From Ruminococcaceae bacterium UBA7075 (lineage in GTDB: Bacteria > Bacillota > Clostridia > Oscillospirales > Acutalibacteraceae), in the NCBI GenBank assembly GCA_002493635.1, contig DKZL01000050.1:1-64000 (forward strand): 64,000 nucleotides of DNA, given 5' to 3'. Positions 34,317 through 43,603 of the stretch are shown piece after piece. The position numbers and the translations under genes are program-made. Numbering within the stretch: position 1 is the stretch's first letter; each line of letters begins with the position of its first letter. The notes below the pieces were generated by a model. That model saw only the letters and a program-made list of their open reading frames with translations, was not told the DNA's origin and did not search any database.

Positions 34317-35769
34317 CATACTCCTCCGTTTCAGGGAACTTCTGAATCTTTATGGTATGCTTTCCAAGCTTTCTCCAGCCATCACGCACAAATACGTCCC
34401 TCATTCTTCTCCACGAAAAAGGAGCAAGAGAGGACATATACGGCACTCCGAAGGATGTCTTGCCGCACATATTTATCAGCAAAATGCACGCAAGCAACAC
34501 AATGCCCCATAATCCGAAAATTCCTCCGACAATTACAAACGCAAACCGCAGCACCATAATCGGAGGGTACAGTGCCGCTGTTACATAGCTGCAAATAGCT
34601 GCTGCTGCCACCACCATAAGCGAAGATGAGCTTATTATTCCGGCACTTACGGCGCTTTCGCCAATCACAAGTGCGCCGACAATGCTTACTGCGTGACCGA
34701 GCGGCTTTGGAATTCGCAAGCCTGCCTCTCTCATTATTTCATATAGGAAAGTAATTAATATAACCTCAAAAGTTACCGACAAAGGTGTTTGAAGCAATGC
34801 CTCCGAGGTCTTAATAAGAAGTCCTGTAGGAAAATATTCAGGGTGAAATTGCGCAAATGCCGTATAAAGTCCGGGTAAGAAAACTGCTGCAAAGAAAGAG
34901 ATATACTTCAAAATTCTTACAAATGCGGCATAATAAGGTCTGCTTGAATAATCGTCAACGCTCTGAAATTCCTCAACAAACAGATGCGGTACTATGATAA
35001 CAGCAGGCGTGCCATCTACCAGAATAGCAACTCTTCCCTCCGTCAGTTTGCCGCAAACAGTATCAGGTCTTTCAGAAATTCCCACTCCCGAAAAAAGTGA
35101 TTTTGCCCCCCTGTCTTCCAGATAATCAGTCAAATATCCCGATGCAAGCACTGTTTTGAGGTCACAGGATGCAAGGCGCTTTCGTACCTCCTCAAGAATA
35201 TTTTCAGAAACCCTCTTTTGCAGATAGCAAATCATCATCTGAGTTTGTGAGGTTGAGCCTACCGTAACTGTTTCAAAAACAAGGTCGGGGCTTTTTATTC
35301 TTCGCCGTATAAGAGTCATATTTATACGCAAAGGCTCTGTAAAACCTTCTCTTGATCCTCGCTGAACAACTTCACTTTCGGGTTCGTTCACGCCTCTGAA
35401 CGAAAAGCCCTGCGTTCCGATTGCAAGCATTTTACTTGCGCCGTCCACTGCAATTACCGCAAAACCGGACGTTGAAAAGGTAATCACTTCATCAATCGAA
35501 TTAACCTCCACAATCTCGCTTGAGGTGAGTACGGTTTTTTCGATTAATTCAAACACCTTTTCAGGCTTTGCATACTCAAAATCATATTCAAGCAAGGGAT
35601 TGATTACTGAAATCGCCACAACCTCCTTGCTGCACATTCCCTCAATCGTAATGACAGCAGCATTCAGCTTTAATTGCGATTTCAGCTTCATATCGCGAAC
35701 AGTAAAATCGGCTGAATTATTAAACATCTTTTTTAATTGATTTATATTTTCTTTCAGAGAACTATTCAT
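34309..35769 (-). CDS. gerAA: Spore germination protein GerAA
   Basis: 486 residues. A large hydrophilic N-terminal domain (1-280) contains the typical MRLKSQLKLN region, LIRRRIKSPDLVFETVTVGSTSQTQMMICYL and SLFSGVGISERPDTV...TEGRVAILVDGTP. About five transmembrane helices fill 285-450, with PLGHAVSIVGALVIGESAVSAG. It is the putative ion channel subunit. GGTGATTAG is close to the ATG. The leader is very short if the sigma-G-like promoter is real. Confidence 0.92.
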   Translation of the reverse strand: MNSSLKENINQLKKMFNNSADFTVRDMKLKSQLKLNAAVITIEGMCSKEVVAISVINPLLEYDFEYAKPEKVFELIEKTVLTSSEIVEVNSIDEVITFSTSGFAVIAVDGASKMLAIGTQGFSFRGVNEPESEVVQRGSREGFTEPLRINMTLIRRRIKSPDLVFETVTVGSTSQTQMMICYLQKRVSENILEEVRKRLASCDLKTVLASGYLTDYLEDRGAKSLFSGVGISERPDTVCGKLTEGRVAILVDGTPAVIIVPHLFVEEFQSVDDYSSRPYYAAFVRILKYISFFAAVFLPGLYTAFAQFHPEYFPTGLLIKTSEALLQTPLSVTFEVILITFLYEIMREAGLRIPKPLGHAVSIVGALVIGESAVSAGIISSSSLMVVAAAAICSYVTAALYPPIMVLRFAFVIVGGIFGLWGIVLLACILLINMCGKTSFGVPYMSSLAPFSWRRMRDVFVRDGWRKLGKHTIKIQKFPETEEYDA

Positions 35770-35784
35770 CTAATCACCAATATT

Positions 35785-35814
35785 TAGAATTTACTCCAAA
35801 TTTTTATTTATTCA
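35785..35814 (-). promoter_or_regulatory. Possible sigma-G promoter of the gerA operon
   Basis: Minus-strand TGAATA (35809-35814), a 17-base spacer and AATTCTA (35785-35791) approximate sigma-G elements. The inferred leader of about 9 bases is short, so the call is tentative. Confidence 0.35.
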
Positions 35815-35859
35815 GGGAATATACTCTCAGATTTTGCCAATATTATTAATGGTGATAAA

Positions 35860-36531
35860 ATGATTATTTCTATAATTCGTACTTTAATTCTGTATGCCTT
35901 TGTCATACTGGCAATCCGCCTTATGGGCAAAAGACAAATCAGCGAGCTTCAGCCTACCGAGCTTGTTATCACTATGATAATCTCTGACATAGCGGCAATT
36001 CCTATGCAGGACACCTCAATCCCCCTACTAAGCGGCATCGTACCTGTTCTTGTACTTGTCGGACTTGAAATCTCAGCAAGTGTTCTTATGATGAAAAGCA
36101 GCAAATTCCGAAAGCTCCTGTGCGGAAGTCCGATTGTCGTAATCCGTGACGGCGAAGTTCTGCAAAGTCAGATGAAAAGACTTCGTCTGACTACTGAGGA
36201 CTTATGCGTTCAGCTCAGACAACAGGATGTTTTTTCGATTGAAGAGGTTCAATACTGTATCGTTGAAACCAACGGCGATGTCAGCGTAATTCAAAAACCG
36301 CAATTTCGCACACCTTCTGCTCAGGATATGGGAATAAAAATTGTTGATAACAAAATTGAAACTGTCGTTATAAGCGATGGAAAAATTCTTGATAATTCTT
36401 TGATGCTTTGTCAAAAGACCAGTAAAGATGTTCATAATATTCTCAAAAATGAGCAAACTAAACTTTCCGATGTATTTCTTATGACGCTTGACGCACTCGG
36501 AAAATACAACATTATTATGAGGAAAAAATGA
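35860..36531 (+). CDS. DUF421 membrane protein (YetF/YcaP family)
   Basis: 223 residues. Three N-terminal helices (FVILAIRLMGKRQISELQPTELV contains the hallmark GKRQ, then MIISDIAAIPMQD) are followed by a cytoplasmic DUF421 domain (LCGSPIVVIRDGEVLQSQMKRLRLTTEDLCVQLRQQDVFSIEEVQYCIVETNGDVSVIQKP is the family core). Family knowledge: DUF421 proteins occur in spore inner membranes of Bacillus. GGTGAT precedes the ATG. It overlaps the next gene by four bases, so the two are coupled. Confidence 0.93.
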   Translation: MIISIIRTLILYAFVILAIRLMGKRQISELQPTELVITMIISDIAAIPMQDTSIPLLSGIVPVLVLVGLEISASVLMMKSSKFRKLLCGSPIVVIRDGEVLQSQMKRLRLTTEDLCVQLRQQDVFSIEEVQYCIVETNGDVSVIQKPQFRTPSAQDMGIKIVDNKIETVVISDGKILDNSLMLCQKTSKDVHNILKNEQTKLSDVFLMTLDALGKYNIIMRKK

Positions 36532-36911
36532 TGAAACGAATAATCTTTGCATTTTTATTTTTTTTAATTGTAATTGCCGCTGCCGCAGCAGAGCTTGGTT
36601 ATGTGACTGCAAATGCAGATTTGTATATTTCTAAAATAGAATTAACAGACAAACAGGTTTATAAAAATAATTTTGAAGATGCGCTTAATATGTGCGACAA
36701 TCTTGAAAACAGTTGGAGGGACAGCTCAAAAAAAATTGATGTAATGCTCAATCACGACTGTATTGACAGCATAGGAGAAAGCATAAACAGAATGACTTCA
36801 TATATACAAAACGGCAGTATTGATATGTATTTTGCGGAAAGCAGCAAAGCAAAAAAAGAACTCGCCTCCATAAAAGAAAGCGAGTATCCCTTTATTGAAA
36901 ATATTTTATGA
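36528..36911 (+). CDS. DUF4363 protein
   Basis: 127 residues: one N-terminal transmembrane/signal helix (about 5-22), then a helical exported domain (ALNMCDNLENSWRDSSKKIDVMLNHDCIDSIGESINRMTSYI). DUF4363 genes are repeatedly found beside DUF421 genes, implying a shared complex. Its end overlaps znuB by six bases in a convergent arrangement. Confidence 0.88.
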   Translation: MMKRIIFAFLFFLIVIAAAAAELGYVTANADLYISKIELTDKQVYKNNFEDALNMCDNLENSWRDSSKKIDVMLNHDCIDSIGESINRMTSYIQNGSIDMYFAESSKAKKELASIKESEYPFIENIL

Positions 36912-37730
36912 TTTTCTCTTTTCCCTAATAAATGAAATCAGCCAAAAGGTAAAAAATACAACTGCATTAACTATTACCACACTTGCACCTGTCGGAGTGT
37001 CAAACGAATACGAAGCGCACATACCTGCAAAAAAGCAACACAAAGACAGAATACCTGAACAAATTATTACAGATTTAAACTTCTTGCACAGGCGCATTGA
37101 CGAAAGTGCAGGAAAAATGATCAAAGCTGAAATCAGAAGCGTACCCATAATACGCATACCAATAACAATGGTCAGCGCAGTAAGCAGTGCAATAACGGTA
37201 TTGTAAATACCTGTTTTCAGTCCTGTAGCTTTTGAAAATGTTTCATCAAAAGTAACAGCGAAAATCTTGTTGTAAAAAATAACATAGATTACAATAACAA
37301 CCACAGCAAGAACAGCGCACATAATTGCATCAGCCGTTGTTGTGGCAAGAATACTGCCGAAAAGATACGAGTTGAGATCGGTATTCACACCCGAAACACT
37401 GACACATACAACACCAATGGCAAGTGCAGTGCTCGAAATTATCGCAATAGCCGCATCACCGTTAATTTTACTGTTTTCGGAAAGCCTTAAAAGCAAAAAT
37501 GCAGCAATAATAATTACTGGCACAGCAACCTCAAGCGGAGCAAGATTAAGTGACGCTGCAACAGCGAGTGCTCCGAAGCCAACATGAGAAAGACCGTCGC
37601 CAATCATTGAATAGCGTTTTAACACCAAGGTAACGCCTAAAAGCGCTGCACAAAGTGAAACCAACGTGCCGACAATAAATGCCCTTATTATAAAATTATA
37701 CGAAAACATTTCTGTAAGCATCTGTATCAT
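36906..37730 (-). CDS. znuB: Zinc/manganese ABC transporter permease ZnuB-like
   Basis: 274 residues of the ABC-3 permease family, about eight transmembrane helices, with GDGLSHVGFGALAVAASL and GLKTGIYNTVIALLTALTIVIGMRIMGTLLISALIIFPA as marks. I use the ATG at 37730 (TGATG with the znuC stop, GGGGGTGAG upstream); a GTG two codons earlier is the alternative. It forms a complete importer with znuC and znuA. Confidence 0.93.
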   Translation of the reverse strand: MIQMLTEMFSYNFIIRAFIVGTLVSLCAALLGVTLVLKRYSMIGDGLSHVGFGALAVAASLNLAPLEVAVPVIIIAAFLLLRLSENSKINGDAAIAIISSTALAIGVVCVSVSGVNTDLNSYLFGSILATTTADAIMCAVLAVVVIVIYVIFYNKIFAVTFDETFSKATGLKTGIYNTVIALLTALTIVIGMRIMGTLLISALIIFPALSSMRLCKKFKSVIICSGILSLCCFFAGMCASYSFDTPTGASVVIVNAVVFFTFWLISFIREKRKS

Positions 37731-38482
37731 CAGCACTCACCCCCATTATCCTTTTTATGATTGTGATGCTGACAGTCATCGCAGGGACAGTCAGTAATCA
37801 TAAACTTTCTACCTATATCAGAATGTAAATACTGATGAGCAGTGCCGTAAAAATAATCATTTTTTGAAAGATGCAGAATTTTTGATGAATTGTTTACGGC
37901 AGCTGTAATGTCGTGCGACACCATAACAATAGTAATGCCCGACTTGTTAAGATTTTTTATCAGTGCATACATATCGGTAGCCGCCATAGGATCAAGACCC
38001 GTAACCGGTTCATCCAAAATCAGCATTTTGTGCGTCGCACACAATGCCCTTGCAAGCATAACTCTCTGTTTCTGACCGCCGGATAATTCCCTGAAACATT
38101 TTTTCTTTAAAGAAATAATTCCAACCTTTTCCATATTGGAAAGTGCCATTTTCTTCTGTTCCTTTGAATAAAACAGGGTATGCTTCTTGTTAAGACATCC
38201 CGACAGCACTACCTCATAAACCGATGCAGGAAAATCCTTTTGAAGAATTGTCTGCTGAGGTAAATATCCAATCTCATTTTGTCTTAATCCGTCGCCGAAA
38301 CTCACACTGCCGCTAAGAGGCTTGATAAGACCGAGCAAGCACTTCATAAGAGTAGTTTTGCCCGAGCCGTTTTCACCTACAATGCAAACATAATCACCGT
38401 CATTTATATTGATAGACAGATTAGGTACTATTACCTTGCCCTCATATCCCATTGACGCATTTTCAATTTTTACAAGTGACAT
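37730..38482 (-). CDS. znuC: Zinc ABC transporter ATPase ZnuC-like with metal-binding tail
   Basis: 250 residues. Walker A GENGSGKTT (36-44), the signature LSGGQKQRV and Walker B LILDEPVTGLDP mark a complete ATPase. The last 20 residues, after MITD, read CPCDDCQHHNHKK...GGEC, with four Cys and three His; this is unusual and may bind zinc. The partner genes znuB and znuA touch it on both sides. Regulation by Zur is expected in the family; I did not find a clear box. Confidence 0.94.
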   Translation of the reverse strand: MSLVKIENASMGYEGKVIVPNLSININDGDYVCIVGENGSGKTTLMKCLLGLIKPLSGSVSFGDGLRQNEIGYLPQQTILQKDFPASVYEVVLSGCLNKKHTLFYSKEQKKMALSNMEKVGIISLKKKCFRELSGGQKQRVMLARALCATHKMLILDEPVTGLDPMAATDMYALIKNLNKSGITIVMVSHDITAAVNNSSKILHLSKNDYFYGTAHQYLHSDIGRKFMITDCPCDDCQHHNHKKDNGGEC

Positions 38483-39417
38483 TACGACAGCGCCTCCTCA
38501 AGATTTTTTGCATTTTGCTGCATTAACGAAATATAGCTTACACCATTTTCAAACTGTTCTTTTGTTACATTATGACAGGAGGAAAACTCAAGTGTTTCGG
38601 CTCCTGTGTCCTCAGCAATCAAGCCAGCCGTCTTTCCGTTTGAAAACTCAAGATAAAATACAACAGGAACTTTCTCATCCCTGACAAAATCTATCAGTCG
38701 TGTAACTGTTGAAATACTCGGCTCTGTTTCACTGCTGCATCCCGGAAACGCACATTCATAGTTTAATCCATAGTCACTTACAAAATATAAAAAAGGAAAT
38801 CTGTCGCCAAAAACAACTGTGTTGCCGGACGAATTTTCGACTACGGACATAATTTGCTTATCCACATTAGAAAGCATCTGATTATATATTAATTCGTTAT
38901 TGGAATAATAATCAACATTCTCAGAATCAACTTGCTTTAGAGTATCAGAAATAACCTTTGACATCTTTTGTGCATTTCTGACTGACGTCCAGATATGTTC
39001 ATCAAATTCATCGCTGTCAGTGTGATCAGTTTCCTGCTCGTTGAGAACATCGACATAATCCATCATCTTAAGAATCCTTATATGACTGTTCTGAAGCGAT
39101 TCAAGCACCCCATCGACCCATTCATCACTCTCGCCGCCATTATAAATAAAAATATCACAATTTTCTATTGAAACAATATCTGAGGGCGAAGGGTCATAGC
39201 TGTGAGGTTCATTGCCGGGAGACAGTAACATTTTTACATCAGCCTTATCACCGGCAATATTTCTTGCAAAATCATAATACGGAAAAATAGTTGACACAAT
39301 TTTAATTTTTCCATTGTCAACATTATCCTCTGTGCTGACTTTATTACAACCGGCAATTACAAAGGAAGATAAAATAATAATCAGAAATGCAAGAACCATT
39401 GAAAAAAATTTTTTCAT
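38482..39417 (-). CDS. znuA: Zinc-binding lipoprotein ZnuA-like
   Basis: 311 residues. The lipoprotein signal ends in IAGC (about 20-23). ZnuA-type features include the N-terminal IVSTIFPYYDFARNIAGDKADVKMLLSPGNEPHSYDPSPSD with a ligand His, the DEHIWTS His site, and the C-terminal helix bundle. An acidic/His segment (NEQETDHTDSDEFDEH) sits where Zn-binding loops occur. It captures the metal outside the membrane for ZnuBC. Confidence 0.94.
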   Translation of the reverse strand: MKKFFSMVLAFLIIILSSFVIAGCNKVSTEDNVDNGKIKIVSTIFPYYDFARNIAGDKADVKMLLSPGNEPHSYDPSPSDIVSIENCDIFIYNGGESDEWVDGVLESLQNSHIRILKMMDYVDVLNEQETDHTDSDEFDEHIWTSVRNAQKMSKVISDTLKQVDSENVDYYSNNELIYNQMLSNVDKQIMSVVENSSGNTVVFGDRFPFLYFVSDYGLNYECAFPGCSSETEPSISTVTRLIDFVRDEKVPVVFYLEFSNGKTAGLIAEDTGAETLEFSSCHNVTKEQFENGVSYISLMQQNAKNLEEALS

Positions 39418-39473
39418 TAGAAACTCCCGAATAATATTATAAGTAAATTCAATACCGACCGAAATATAACAAT

Positions 39474-39508
39474 AAAGGGCTGCATAAATTATAGAAATGC
39501 AACCCCTT
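39474..39508 (-). terminator. Terminator of secDF
   Basis: A 12-bp stem with two wobbles (AAGGGGTTGCAT / ATGCAGCCCTTT) is followed by a short T-rich run on the minus strand, 30 bases after the secF stop. Confidence 0.7.
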
Positions 39509-39537
39509 ATAATAAAATTTATAAGCTTAAGCTCAAA

Positions 39538-40545
39538 TTACTTTTCAGCTTTCTTTGATTTCTTGCTGTTCTGCCACATAACCCAGAGCGGACCGGCAAT
39601 ACAGATTGAAGAATAACAACCGGAAATAACACCAATCATCATCGGAAGAGCAAAGCCCTGAACTGATGTGATATTAAATGCAACTGCTACGATATAAACA
39701 ATAAGAATAGCAGAGAGTGTTGTTACTGAAGTCATAATAGTTCTCTTCATTGTCTTGGACGCACTCAGATTAAATACCATGCCCACATCTGTTTTTCTGC
39801 CAAGATTCTTTCTTTCTTCACGGACACGGTCATAAATTACGATTGTATCGTTAAGCGAGTAACCTAAAATCATAAGAACAACAGCCATAAAGTTTGAGTC
39901 AATCGGCATCTGGAATATAACATACATAAAGTAGATCATTGCTATATCGTGGAATAACGCAACAAGCGCCATAACACCGGCAGAAAGACCGCCAATCTTC
40001 TTAAATCTTACGGTAACATAAAGCACCATCAAGATACTTGCAATAGCAACAGCAGCAAGACACTTGAGCAGGAAGTTAAGACCCATTGAAGCGTCAACAG
40101 AGCTTGACTCGAGATTTATGAAGTCATTGTCAGGATACTTCTCCTGAAGATCTTTTTCGAGGTTCTGCTGAATTTCTGTAGCAACAGAATTATTGCCTGC
40201 AAACTGTACTGTTACAGTATTGCCTGTATTACCTACAAGGTCAGTTGAGAATGTAGTTGAGATTTTATCTTCTGTCTTAGCCTGAATAAAATCATAAAGC
40301 TCTGTCTGATCAACATCACCGGTATAGCTGAACTTAAGTGCAGCACCGCCTGTAAACTGAATGTCAAGTGTTGTACCAAAAATGAAGTTGCACACAATAC
40401 CGATAAGGATAATTGCAATCGAAATACAGAAGAAAATCTTTTTGTTGCCTGTAAAATTGATAATTTTCTTACCCTGATTATACTTTTCGCTGATTTCTTC
40501 CTTGGTCATCTGATCAGCTGCCTTAGTCTGAACATTATTTGTCAT
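39538..40545 (-). CDS. secF: Protein-export membrane protein SecF
   Basis: 335 residues. The six-helix RND-like fold has the conserved TLDIQFTGGAALKF region early, then ALFHDIAMIYFMYVI and ILGYSLNDTIVIYDRVREERKN. It completes the SecDF pair that pulls proteins out of the translocon. I start at 40545, with GGAGGTG upstream; a frame to 40599 is rejected because it overlaps secD with no site. It overlaps secD by 11 bases. Confidence 0.95.
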   Translation of the reverse strand: MTNNVQTKAADQMTKEEISEKYNQGKKIINFTGNKKIFFCISIAIILIGIVCNFIFGTTLDIQFTGGAALKFSYTGDVDQTELYDFIQAKTEDKISTTFSTDLVGNTGNTVTVQFAGNNSVATEIQQNLEKDLQEKYPDNDFINLESSSVDASMGLNFLLKCLAAVAIASILMVLYVTVRFKKIGGLSAGVMALVALFHDIAMIYFMYVIFQMPIDSNFMAVVLMILGYSLNDTIVIYDRVREERKNLGRKTDVGMVFNLSASKTMKRTIMTSVTTLSAILIVYIVAVAFNITSVQGFALPMMIGVISGCYSSICIAGPLWVMWQNSKKSKKAEK

Positions 40546-41944
40546 TCTTAGCACCTCCAAACAACCATTTTTTACGAAGAGGCTTGAAGCCTGCAACACT
40601 TCTGAGCATCATACGAGAGAAGAAGATACCCATAATGAAGTTTGAGATTACACCGACCAAAAGTGTGTAACCAAATGAGTAAATCGTACCTGTTGTTGAT
40701 TCACCAAAAATTGCAGAAAGAATGTTCGACGGACCAAATACAAGCATAAGAATAATAGATACGATAACCACTGTCATATTACCATCGATAATAGCAGAAA
40801 GTGAGTTCTTTGTACCTCTTTCAAGAGCACCGTCAAGTGTTCTGCCAAGTCTCAGCTCTTCCTTGATACGCTCTGCTGTAATAACGTTACAGTCAACACC
40901 CATACCAATTGAAAGAATAAGACCTGCAATACCCGGTAATGTCATTGTAAATGACGGGATAGTTGTAAAGTAACCTGATACCGCTGCAATTGAAAGACCT
41001 ACCTGACCGATAAGTGCAATAGAAGCAATAAAGCCGGGCAAACGGTAGAAGATAATCATAATAAGTACAATAACAATCAGGGCAATAACACCTGCATAAG
41101 CCATTGCAGTAAGTGAGTTTTCACCAAGTGTTGCACTGATGCTGCCGTTGCTTACAGTTTCAAGCTGGAAGGGAAGTGCACCTGCACTGATTTTGTTAGC
41201 AAGGTCTGTAGCCTCAGTTGCTGTAAATGTACCCTCGATTTGCGCCTTGCCGTCTGTGATTGCAGAATTTACATTTGGAGCAGAAATCATAATGTCATCC
41301 ATCCAGATAGAAATGGTCTGACCAACATATTCCTGAGTAATCTCGCCAAACTTCTGCTTACCTTCCTCGGTAAACTCAAGGCTTACAACATACTGAGAAG
41401 TACCGTCTTCACCCTGATATACTCTTGCTTCTGCAGACTCAACCATTGAACCGTCCATAAGTATTGTTTCAGTGTCACCTGTCGGTGTCTTGTAAACATA
41501 ACTGCCGTCAGAGCCGACCTCTGTATCGGCATAAGAATTGCCAGGGCGGAATGTAAGCTGTGCTGTTGATGAAATTTCATCAATAGCTTCAACAGCGTTA
41601 TAGTCTTTTTCGTCGGATTTCCAAGGGAAACGGACAATAATTCTGTCGCTGTTTTTATCAGCGTACAATTCATAGTCGGTAATACCCTGAGAAATCATTC
41701 TCAATTCAATAATAGATTTAGCAGATTCTAACTGCTCGTCAGTGGCATCATAGTCGTTTGCAGGCTTAAATGTAGCCTCAACACCGCCTTTGATGTCGAT
41801 TCCCCATCGAACATCGCCGATACCTTTAACAACTGTATTCTTATTGTCACCGGTGTAATAGGCAACGCCAAAAATAGCAGTGAATGAAAAAGCAAGTATC
41901 AGCAAAGCAACGACGAAGAACACAGGCTTTGGAACTCTTTTCAT
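40535..41944 (-). CDS. secD: Protein-export membrane protein SecD
   Basis: 469 residues. An N-terminal helix, the large extracellular P1 domain (about 45-250, IDIKGGVEATFKP and the ISAPNVNSAITDGKAQIEG segment) and the C-terminal six-helix membrane domain with GIAGLILSIGMGVDCNVITAERIKEE. The protein is shorter than E. coli SecD, as in other Firmicutes where SecD and SecF are separate. GGAGG precedes the start. Confidence 0.95.
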   Translation of the reverse strand: MKRVPKPVFFVVALLILAFSFTAIFGVAYYTGDNKNTVVKGIGDVRWGIDIKGGVEATFKPANDYDATDEQLESAKSIIELRMISQGITDYELYADKNSDRIIVRFPWKSDEKDYNAVEAIDEISSTAQLTFRPGNSYADTEVGSDGSYVYKTPTGDTETILMDGSMVESAEARVYQGEDGTSQYVVSLEFTEEGKQKFGEITQEYVGQTISIWMDDIMISAPNVNSAITDGKAQIEGTFTATEATDLANKISAGALPFQLETVSNGSISATLGENSLTAMAYAGVIALIVIVLIMIIFYRLPGFIASIALIGQVGLSIAAVSGYFTTIPSFTMTLPGIAGLILSIGMGVDCNVITAERIKEELRLGRTLDGALERGTKNSLSAIIDGNMTVVIVSIILMLVFGPSNILSAIFGESTTGTIYSFGYTLLVGVISNFIMGIFFSRMMLRSVAGFKPLRKKWLFGGAKNDK

Positions 41945-42004
41945 GCCTTAGAAACCTCCATATTCTAATTGGCTATAATTCTCACAAAATTATTTTGCAA
42001 AAAA

Positions 42005-42051
42005 GCAAAAAAACTCTGCTACGAACACAAAACTATAGCCGTAACAGAGTT
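42005..42051 (-). terminator. Terminator of the aminotransferase gene
   Basis: Minus-strand stem AACTCTGTTACG / CGTAGCAGAGTT (11 of 12 complementary) is followed by TTTTTTTGC. It ends the aminotransferase message before secD. Confidence 0.75.
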
Positions 42052-42152
42052 ATTATAAGGTTTTTTTACTAAAAAGTCAATGGATTGATAAATATTTCAT
42101 AAAAAAATATTTATCTTTATCAAAAATTACATTGTATTTTGATAAATAGGAA

Positions 42153-43442
42153 TTATTTGCCTAAAATTTTCTCACAAGCAGCAAGTTTTGTACAAACGCA
42201 AAATACTTTCATTGCTTCCAAAAGCTCGCTGTTTGGCGGGAATGAAGGAGCAATTCTTATATTTTTATCATAGGGGTCGTTACCGTTGGGATAGGTTGCA
42301 CCTGCGCCTGTAAGAACAACACCTGCTTCTTTACAAAGCGCAACAACTCTTTTTGCTGTTCCCTCGAGTACATCAACACTCACAAAGTAACCGCCGTTTG
42401 GATTCGTCCATGAGCCTATGCCAACAGGCTTAAGTTCCTTTTCAAGCATATCAACTACAATTTTAAACTTAGGAGCAAGCACATCCCTGTGTTTTTTCAT
42501 ATGCTCAAGCACACCGTCGTAGTTTTTGAAAAACAAAACATGACGAAGCATATTAAGCTTATCATAGCTGATTACCTCATAATTATATCTCTTCTTGAAT
42601 ACAGCCATATTAGCTTCAGAAGCAGCCATTGCTGCTACACCTGCACCCGGGAATGTAACTTTTGAAGTAGATGTAAACACAATCGGAAGATCAGGATTAC
42701 CTGCTTTATCACACTCATCCATAATATTCAAAAGTGAATCCGGAGTATCTGTAACATCGTGAATAACATAAGCGTTATCCCACATAATTCTGAAATCCTT
42801 TGCCTTAGGCTTTAACGCAGCAAATCTCTTCACAACTTCGTCACTGTATGTTATACCTGTCGGATTTGAATATTTCGGCACACACCAGATACCCTTGATT
42901 GAATCATCTTCAGCTACAAGCTTTTCAATCATATCCATATCAGGACCGTTCTCGTCCATTGGAACAGGAATCATATCAAAGCCGTAATACTCAGTTATAC
43001 CGAAATGACGGTCATATCCCGGAACAGGACACAAAAACTTTCTGTCCTTAACTTCGTACCATGGCTTGCAGCCGTCAGCTATTGAAGTTGTCATCATACA
43101 AGTAATTGTATCAAACATCATATTAAGGCTTGAACTGCCGCCAACCATAACCTTTGTATAATCAGTGCCGAGGATGTCTGCAAAAAGTTTTCTGCACTCT
43201 GTAATGCCCTCCAGAACACCATAGTTTCTGCAATCCATTCCGTCATCTCCGACAAATACCGATGTGCTGTTTAAAACATCAAGCATAGGAAGTGAAAGAT
43301 CAAGCTGCTCCTTACCCGGCTTGCCACGAGCCATATTCAGATTAAGACCGTGTCCCTTAATATCCTCAAACTGTTTTACAAGCTCGGAATATTCTTTTTC
43401 CAAAACTTCCTTATTGCAATTCTTGTAATCCAAATTACCCAT
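42153..43442 (-). CDS. PLP-dependent aspartate-type aminotransferase (PF12897 family)
   Basis: 429 residues. The fold-type I signature includes the cofactor Lys in TSTSKVTFPGAG and the Arg/Asn residues GGSSSLNMMFD and PKYSNPTGITYS (NP and GG). The N-terminus (NLNMARGKPGKEQLDLSLPMLD) is typical of the MocR-like aspartate aminotransferase family, PF12897. It probably interconverts aspartate and oxaloacetate; the exact substrate is inferred. GGAGAT precedes the start. Flanking genes are unrelated. Confidence 0.88.
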   Translation of the reverse strand: MGNLDYKNCNKEVLEKEYSELVKQFEDIKGHGLNLNMARGKPGKEQLDLSLPMLDVLNSTSVFVGDDGMDCRNYGVLEGITECRKLFADILGTDYTKVMVGGSSSLNMMFDTITCMMTTSIADGCKPWYEVKDRKFLCPVPGYDRHFGITEYYGFDMIPVPMDENGPDMDMIEKLVAEDDSIKGIWCVPKYSNPTGITYSDEVVKRFAALKPKAKDFRIMWDNAYVIHDVTDTPDSLLNIMDECDKAGNPDLPIVFTSTSKVTFPGAGVAAMAASEANMAVFKKRYNYEVISYDKLNMLRHVLFFKNYDGVLEHMKKHRDVLAPKFKIVVDMLEKELKPVGIGSWTNPNGGYFVSVDVLEGTAKRVVALCKEAGVVLTGAGATYPNGNDPYDKNIRIAPSFPPNSELLEAMKVFCVCTKLAACEKILGK

Positions 43443-43512
43443 CTCCTTGAAAAAATCAAAAGAAATAATTCAAATATTACTTTTATTTCCCAATATATTT
43501 TACTCTATACGC

Positions 43513-43545
43513 AGAAAAAATGCAAGTCTTTTTTTAAAACTTGCA
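43513..43545 (-). terminator. Terminator of the cpsD-like gene
   Basis: A 7-bp perfect stem TGCAAGT / ACTTGCA with AT-rich loop is followed by TTTTTTC on the minus strand, 60 bases after the kinase stop. Confidence 0.7.
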
Positions 43546-43603
43546 TTTTTAAGCATTTTGCAACAAAACTAAATTCAAATAAATTTCTCTTTTTGTAACA
43601 AAT

